The position numbers and the translations under genes were made by a program. The notes beneath the pieces are model-generated. The model was given only the letters and a program-made list of their open reading frames with translations, was not told the DNA's origin and did not search any database. Of a stretch of 64,000 nucleotides of DNA, positions 60,723 through 64,000 are shown in pieces (the first letter of the stretch is position 1; each line of letters opens with the position of its first letter). This DNA comes from an uncultured Eubacterium sp. Its GTDB lineage: Bacteria > Bacillota > Clostridia > Lachnospirales > Lachnospiraceae. Location of the stretch: contig CAUCXT010000004.1 of NCBI GenBank assembly GCA_958446835.1, positions 1 to 64,000 of the forward strand. The letters run 5' to 3'.

Positions 60723-61883
60723 TTAGTGTCTTGTATATCTTCTAAGCATAGGCACCAATTCATTGAGCGCGTCAAGCGTTGCGTCAAGCTCCTCCTTGGT
60801 GTTCAGGGTGCACAGGCTGAAGCGGATGGTTGAGTCTAAGAGGTTATTCTTAACTCCGATTGCCTTTAATGTACCTGAGAGTGCCGGCTTGTTGGATGAG
60901 CAGGCTGAGCCCGATGACACGTATATTCCCTTGTCCTCAAGGGCATGTAAGAGAACCTCACTTCTCACATCCTCAAAGCTTATGCTTATGACATGTGGGG
61001 TGCCCTCATGTCCTCTTTTTCCGTTGAAGGTTGTTCCCGGAATTTCAAGCACCTTTTCCACAAAATACTCTTTAAGCTCATAGAGCTTTTCTATCTTTTC
61101 ATCGAAGTTCTCATAGCACATCTTAGCTGCAAGAGCCATTCCTGCTATTCCCGGCACGTTCTCAGTGCCTGAGCGCATGCCTTTTTGCTGACCGCCACCG
61201 AATATTATAGGATTTATCTTTGTCTTGTCCTTGATGTACAAAAAGCCCACTCCCTTAGGTCCGTGAAGCTTATGTGAGCTCACCGACATAAGATCTATAT
61301 TCTCCTTCTTAGGTATAATGCGGTACTTTCCAAACGCCTGAACCGCATCCGTGTGGAATATAATCTCCGGGTTATAATCTTTTACAATCTGTGCCGCCTC
61401 CGCTATAGGCTCAACCGCGCTCACCTCATTGTTGGCGTACATGATTGACACAATAATTGTCTCAGGGCACAGAGCCTCCTTAAGCGCTTCAAGCTTCACA
61501 CAGCCTGTAGAATCAACCGGAAGGTATGTTACCTCAAAGCCATTCTTTTCCAAAAACACGGTTGTCTCTAAGATAGCCGGGTGCTCAATCATCGTTGTGA
61601 TTATATGGTTGCCACGTCTTTTATTAGCCATGGCGCAGCCTATCAGTGCTGTGTTGTCCGATTCTGTTCCACCGGATGTAAAAAGTATTTCCTTTTTATC
61701 ACATTTTAGTATTGAAGCAAGAGTTTCCTTCGCCTGCGTTACATAGTGCTCCGCCTCAACGCCCTTGTTGTGCTTGGAGGACGGATTGCCATAATCATTA
61801 AGCATTATCCTGCTCATCAGCTCCACAACCTCCGGGTAAACCGCTGTTGTCGCCGAATTATCCAAATATATTTCCGATTTCAT
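60723..61883 (-). CDS. Cysteine desulfurase (NifS/IscS family), ThiI-linked
   Basis: The 386-residue PLP enzyme removes sulfur from cysteine. The N-terminal IYLDNSATTAVYPEV, the PLP-binding Lys in SVSSHKLHGPKG and the active-site Cys loop SSGSACSSNKPA are present. Its location 24 bp before thiI implies that it feeds tRNA thiolation like B. subtilis NifZ, though Fe-S cluster supply cannot be excluded. The C-terminus ends in LVPMLRRYTRH. Confidence 0.93.
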   Translation of the reverse strand: MKSEIYLDNSATTAVYPEVVELMSRIMLNDYGNPSSKHNKGVEAEHYVTQAKETLASILKCDKKEILFTSGGTESDNTALIGCAMANKRRGNHIITTMIEHPAILETTVFLEKNGFEVTYLPVDSTGCVKLEALKEALCPETIIVSIMYANNEVSAVEPIAEAAQIVKDYNPEIIFHTDAVQAFGKYRIIPKKENIDLMSVSSHKLHGPKGVGFLYIKDKTKINPIIFGGGQQKGMRSGTENVPGIAGMALAAKMCYENFDEKIEKLYELKEYFVEKVLEIPGTTFNGKRGHEGTPHVISISFEDVRSEVLLHALEDKGIYVSSGSACSSNKPALSGTLKAIGVKNNLLDSTIRFSLCTLNTKEELDATLDALNELVPMLRRYTRH

Positions 61884-61940
61884 ATTTTATCCCGATTCTG
61901 CTGCCTTACCGCAGCATATTTTTAAGCGTGTTCTTAAACG

Positions 61941-62696
61941 CTAGTTCTCCAATGCGTATGCAAGCATGGACAGGAACGAAAGACCTGCTGTCTCAGTTCT
62001 GAGTATACGTTTTCCAAGCGTTATTGTATGCATGCCAAGCTTTCTTGCCGCCTCTATCTCATCGTCCTCAAAACCGCCCTCAGGTCCGATGAATACAGCC
62101 ACACGGTTTCCCGGTGCAATTGAACCGACAAGTCTTCTCGTCTCAGCCATTCCGTTCTCATTCTCATACGGAACAAAACAGATGTCGCACTCAGACGCCT
62201 CCTTGACTGCAAGTGCATAGCTCATCACAGGTCTGACCTCCGGTATAAGTGAACGCTTGCTCTGCTTTGCCGCGCTCTCGCTTATCGCATTCCATCTCGG
62301 AAGCTTAGCCGCAGCCTTCTTGTCATCAAGCTTTACAACAGAGCGCTTCATCGCAACAGGCACGATCTGTGACACCCCAAGTTCAACAGCCTTCTGGATA
62401 ATCAGTTCGAGCTTATCGCTTTTAGGCAGTCCCTGATATAGTATTACCTGGCATGGAAGCTCCGTATCCGGCACATCCCTGTCAAGAATATCGAACACAA
62501 CCTCACTGTCCGCATATTCGTCAAGTTCGCACATAAAGTTGCGCACTGCGTCACTCATCCGCGTGTTGCGCACGCTTATCATAACCTCGTCACCGTTTTT
62601 TAAACGTATCACATTCCTGATATGATTGAAGTCTGACCCGTCAACGTATATTTTATTGTCATTTATCTGGCTCTCTTCAACAAAAAAATGATACAT
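61941..62696 (-). CDS. rsmE: 16S rRNA (uracil1498-N3)-methyltransferase RsmE
   Basis: The 251-residue SPOUT-fold enzyme has an N-terminal PUA-like domain (FNHIRNVIRLKNGDE), QGLPKSDKLELIIQKAVELGVSQIVPV, and the knotted SAM site IGPEGGFEDDEIEAARKLG with LGKRILRTETAGL at the end. It lies 2 bp after prmA. The two genes are also neighbours in B. subtilis (yqeT-yqeU). Confidence 0.96.
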   Translation of the reverse strand: MYHFFVEESQINDNKIYVDGSDFNHIRNVIRLKNGDEVMISVRNTRMSDAVRNFMCELDEYADSEVVFDILDRDVPDTELPCQVILYQGLPKSDKLELIIQKAVELGVSQIVPVAMKRSVVKLDDKKAAAKLPRWNAISESAAKQSKRSLIPEVRPVMSYALAVKEASECDICFVPYENENGMAETRRLVGSIAPGNRVAVFIGPEGGFEDDEIEAARKLGMHTITLGKRILRTETAGLSFLSMLAYALEN

Positions 62697-62698
62697 TT

Positions 62699-63655
62699 TT
62701 ATCTCCTGACAGCCGTAATTGAAACCCAGTCTCCCTGATGTGAGACATCGACAATCTCAAACTCAGGGTTCTCCATAATTGTCTTTTTTACAGCCTCTTC
62801 CTTCATATCAATGATACCCGATGTGATAAATACACCACCATGCTTGATATGCTGTGCAATCTCCTTTGACAACGGCATAATAACATCTGCCAGAATGTTG
62901 GCTGTGACAACATCATATTTCTCATAGCCGACTTCATCCTGAACAGCCTTGTCATCTATTATGTTTCCCTGTATAACCTTGAAGATATCCGGTGAAAAAC
63001 CGTTAGCCTCCATATTCTCAGCGCTCGCAGTTATGGCATTCTCATCAAGGTCGGTTCCTATAATGCTTCTCGCACCAAGCATCTTGGCTATGACGGCAAG
63101 AATACCGCTTCCTGTCCCGACATCAAGCAAGTCCGTCTCCGGTGTCACATACTTTTCGAGCTGCTTTATGACAAGCTGTGTTGTCTCATGCATACCTGTT
63201 CCGAATGCGGTACCCGGGTCAATATTTACAACCATTCTCCCCTGCATGTCCTCAGGTACAGTCTCCCATGTCGGCTTAATAACAATGTCCTTTACCATAA
63301 ACGGCTTAAAGTACTCTTTCCAGTTGTTGACCCAGTCCTTGTCCTCCGTCTCAGACTCCTCTATCGTGCATGCTCCGACATCGACAAAGTCCTTTAGCTC
63401 CTCAAGGCCATTTCTCACATTGTCAAGCAGCTCATCCGTGACGTCATCCTCATCAATATAAAAGCTCACATAGCCGATTCCCTCATCAGGAGGAAGCTCA
63501 GGAAGAATATCTATGAACATAGCCTTCGTGTCCTTATCGGAAAGCTGTACATTGTCCTCAACCTGAACACCATCTATTCCAAGCTCGATAAGCATACCGC
63601 TGACTAAATCTTCAGCGGCAGTTGTCGTAGTTATTCTGAATTTTTTCCATTTCAT
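62699..63655 (-). CDS. prmA: Ribosomal protein L11 methyltransferase PrmA
   Basis: The 318-residue enzyme methylates ribosomal protein L11. The N-terminal recognition domain (acidic, about 1-130) is followed by DPGTAFGTGMHETT and the SAM motif LLDVGTGSGILAVIAKMLGA, then ANILADVIMPL (NxxA/L type active motif) and HKHGGVFI-like region (HIKHGGVFITSGII). TTGGAGA precedes the ATG. Confidence 0.95.
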   Translation of the reverse strand: MKWKKFRITTTTAAEDLVSGMLIELGIDGVQVEDNVQLSDKDTKAMFIDILPELPPDEGIGYVSFYIDEDDVTDELLDNVRNGLEELKDFVDVGACTIEESETEDKDWVNNWKEYFKPFMVKDIVIKPTWETVPEDMQGRMVVNIDPGTAFGTGMHETTQLVIKQLEKYVTPETDLLDVGTGSGILAVIAKMLGARSIIGTDLDENAITASAENMEANGFSPDIFKVIQGNIIDDKAVQDEVGYEKYDVVTANILADVIMPLSKEIAQHIKHGGVFITSGIIDMKEEAVKKTIMENPEFEIVDVSHQGDWVSITAVRR

Positions 63656-63695
63656 AATCAGTTCTCCAAAACTTTAGTTACAATATAAGCCACAA

Positions 63696-64000
63696 TTATC
63701 CGATAAGAAACGCCTTGTATCCAAGCATTGTCTCATATACATCCGCTTTACTTACAATCTCCCATGGTGCATGCATTGAGAGAACAGGGATACCTGAATC
63801 AACAACCTCCATGCCGTACTGTGCAAGGATATATGCGATTGTTCCGCCACCGCCTACATCAACCTTGCCAAGCTCTGCTGACTGGTAATTTACCTCATGC
63901 TTCCCAAGTGTGCTTCTAAGCTCGCCTAAGAATTCTGCATTACAGTCATTGCTTCCTGACTTTCCTCTTGAACCTGTAAACTTATTAAATACCATACCTC
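63696..64000 (-). CDS. M18-family aminopeptidase, C-terminal part (cut by window edge)
   Basis: About 101 C-terminal residues are present; the reading frame continues past 64000. The sequence TGSRGKSGSNDCNAEFLGELRSTL, AELGKVDVGGGGTIAYILAQYGMEVVDSGIPVLSMHAPWEIVSKADVYET carries the C-terminal metal-binding region of M18 (DNPE/aspartyl) aminopeptidases: GGGGTIA and the MHAPWE His. Domain and function of the missing N-terminal part are not visible. It lies 40 bp upstream of prmA. Confidence 0.85.
   Translation of the reverse strand, partial: GMVFNKFTGSRGKSGSNDCNAEFLGELRSTLGKHEVNYQSAELGKVDVGGGGTIAYILAQYGMEVVDSGIPVLSMHAPWEIVSKADVYETMLGYKAFLIG

Noticed and set aside
1..64000. tRNA, rRNA, CRISPR arrays, insertion sequences or prophage
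   Set aside because: No cloverleaf, repeat-spacer pattern, terminal inverted repeats with transposase, or integrase was recognised by reading; a covariance search was not possible here.

Overview
The window is a chromosomal segment from a low-to-moderate GC member of the Bacillota, class Clostridia, most likely a Lachnospiraceae-type gut anaerobe. The evidence is the Bacillus/Clostridium-style gene order (priA-def-fmt-rsmB-rlmN-stp-prkC-rsgA and ireB-ruvX-DUF1292-mltG-trmR-trhP), a sporulation sigma factor K, a YlmC/YmxH protein, PASTA kinase, RNase J, a MurE with the meso-DAP-type DNPR motif, and formate-tetrahydrofolate ligase. Genus cannot be settled from sequence reading alone. I see no rRNA, tRNA, CRISPR array, transposase or phage gene. 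Almost every gene is on the minus strand; only ychF-ansA-rpe at the left end and one HPr-like gene near 59.3 kb are on the plus strand.

Left part (1-21.4 kb): three plus-strand genes run into a shared bidirectional terminator at 2.86-2.90 kb, facing a long minus-strand cluster ftsK-fhs-murF-murE-priA-def-fmt-yugP-rsmB-rlmN-stp-prkC-rsgA. It joins peptidoglycan precursor synthesis, replication restart, translation initiation and termination processing, rRNA modification and the Ser/Thr kinase/phosphatase pair. rpe, which in Bacillus subtilis lies downstream of rsgA on the same strand, is next to rsgA here but in the opposite orientation.

Middle-left (21.5-32.4 kb): a small lipid-carrier/envelope group (a UppP-like protein lacking its catalytic Glu, a ClpP-like TepA protease, a DUF368/PopT-type undecaprenyl-phosphate translocase and a MarR regulator), then an operon LCP-vanZ-ylmC-nrdR-yqeG-aroE-aroK-aroQ-corC-M16 peptidase, bounded by a promoter at 32.37-32.40 kb and a strong hairpin at 24.88-24.92 kb.

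Centre (32.4-51.5 kb): a roughly 19-kb cell-surface polysaccharide locus, all minus strand: WecG/TagA-type transferase, two Wzy-like polymerases, four GT4, three GT2, one GT11 (fucosyltransferase-like) and one GT-D-like transferase, an O-acyltransferase, a type-IV ABC half-transporter in place of a visible Wzx flippase, a Wzz-like protein carrying a degenerate tyrosine-kinase domain, a polyprenyl-phosphate sugar phosphotransferase and two LytR-CpsA-Psr ligases. The locus encodes initiation, assembly, export, length control and attachment to the wall. It has a strong extended -10 promoter in front (51.46-51.49 kb), an internal promoter (41.94-41.96 kb) and a terminator at the end (32.40-32.43 kb).

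Right part (51.5-64 kb): sigK (apparently without a pro-sequence), then the operon ireB-ruvX-DUF1292-rnjA-ylbF-mltG-like-trmR-trhP (promoter at 57.72-57.75 kb, terminator at 52.26-52.30 kb), mtaB, a plus-strand HPr-like protein lacking the phosphorylatable His, and a tRNA/rRNA/protein-modification series: prmA, rsmE, a NifS-type desulfurase and thiI, with the C-terminal part of an M18 aminopeptidase at the window edge. No wholly new system stands out. The most unusual items are the polysaccharide locus, the catalytically altered UppP beside PopT with an attenuator-like intergenic region, and the His-less HPr.
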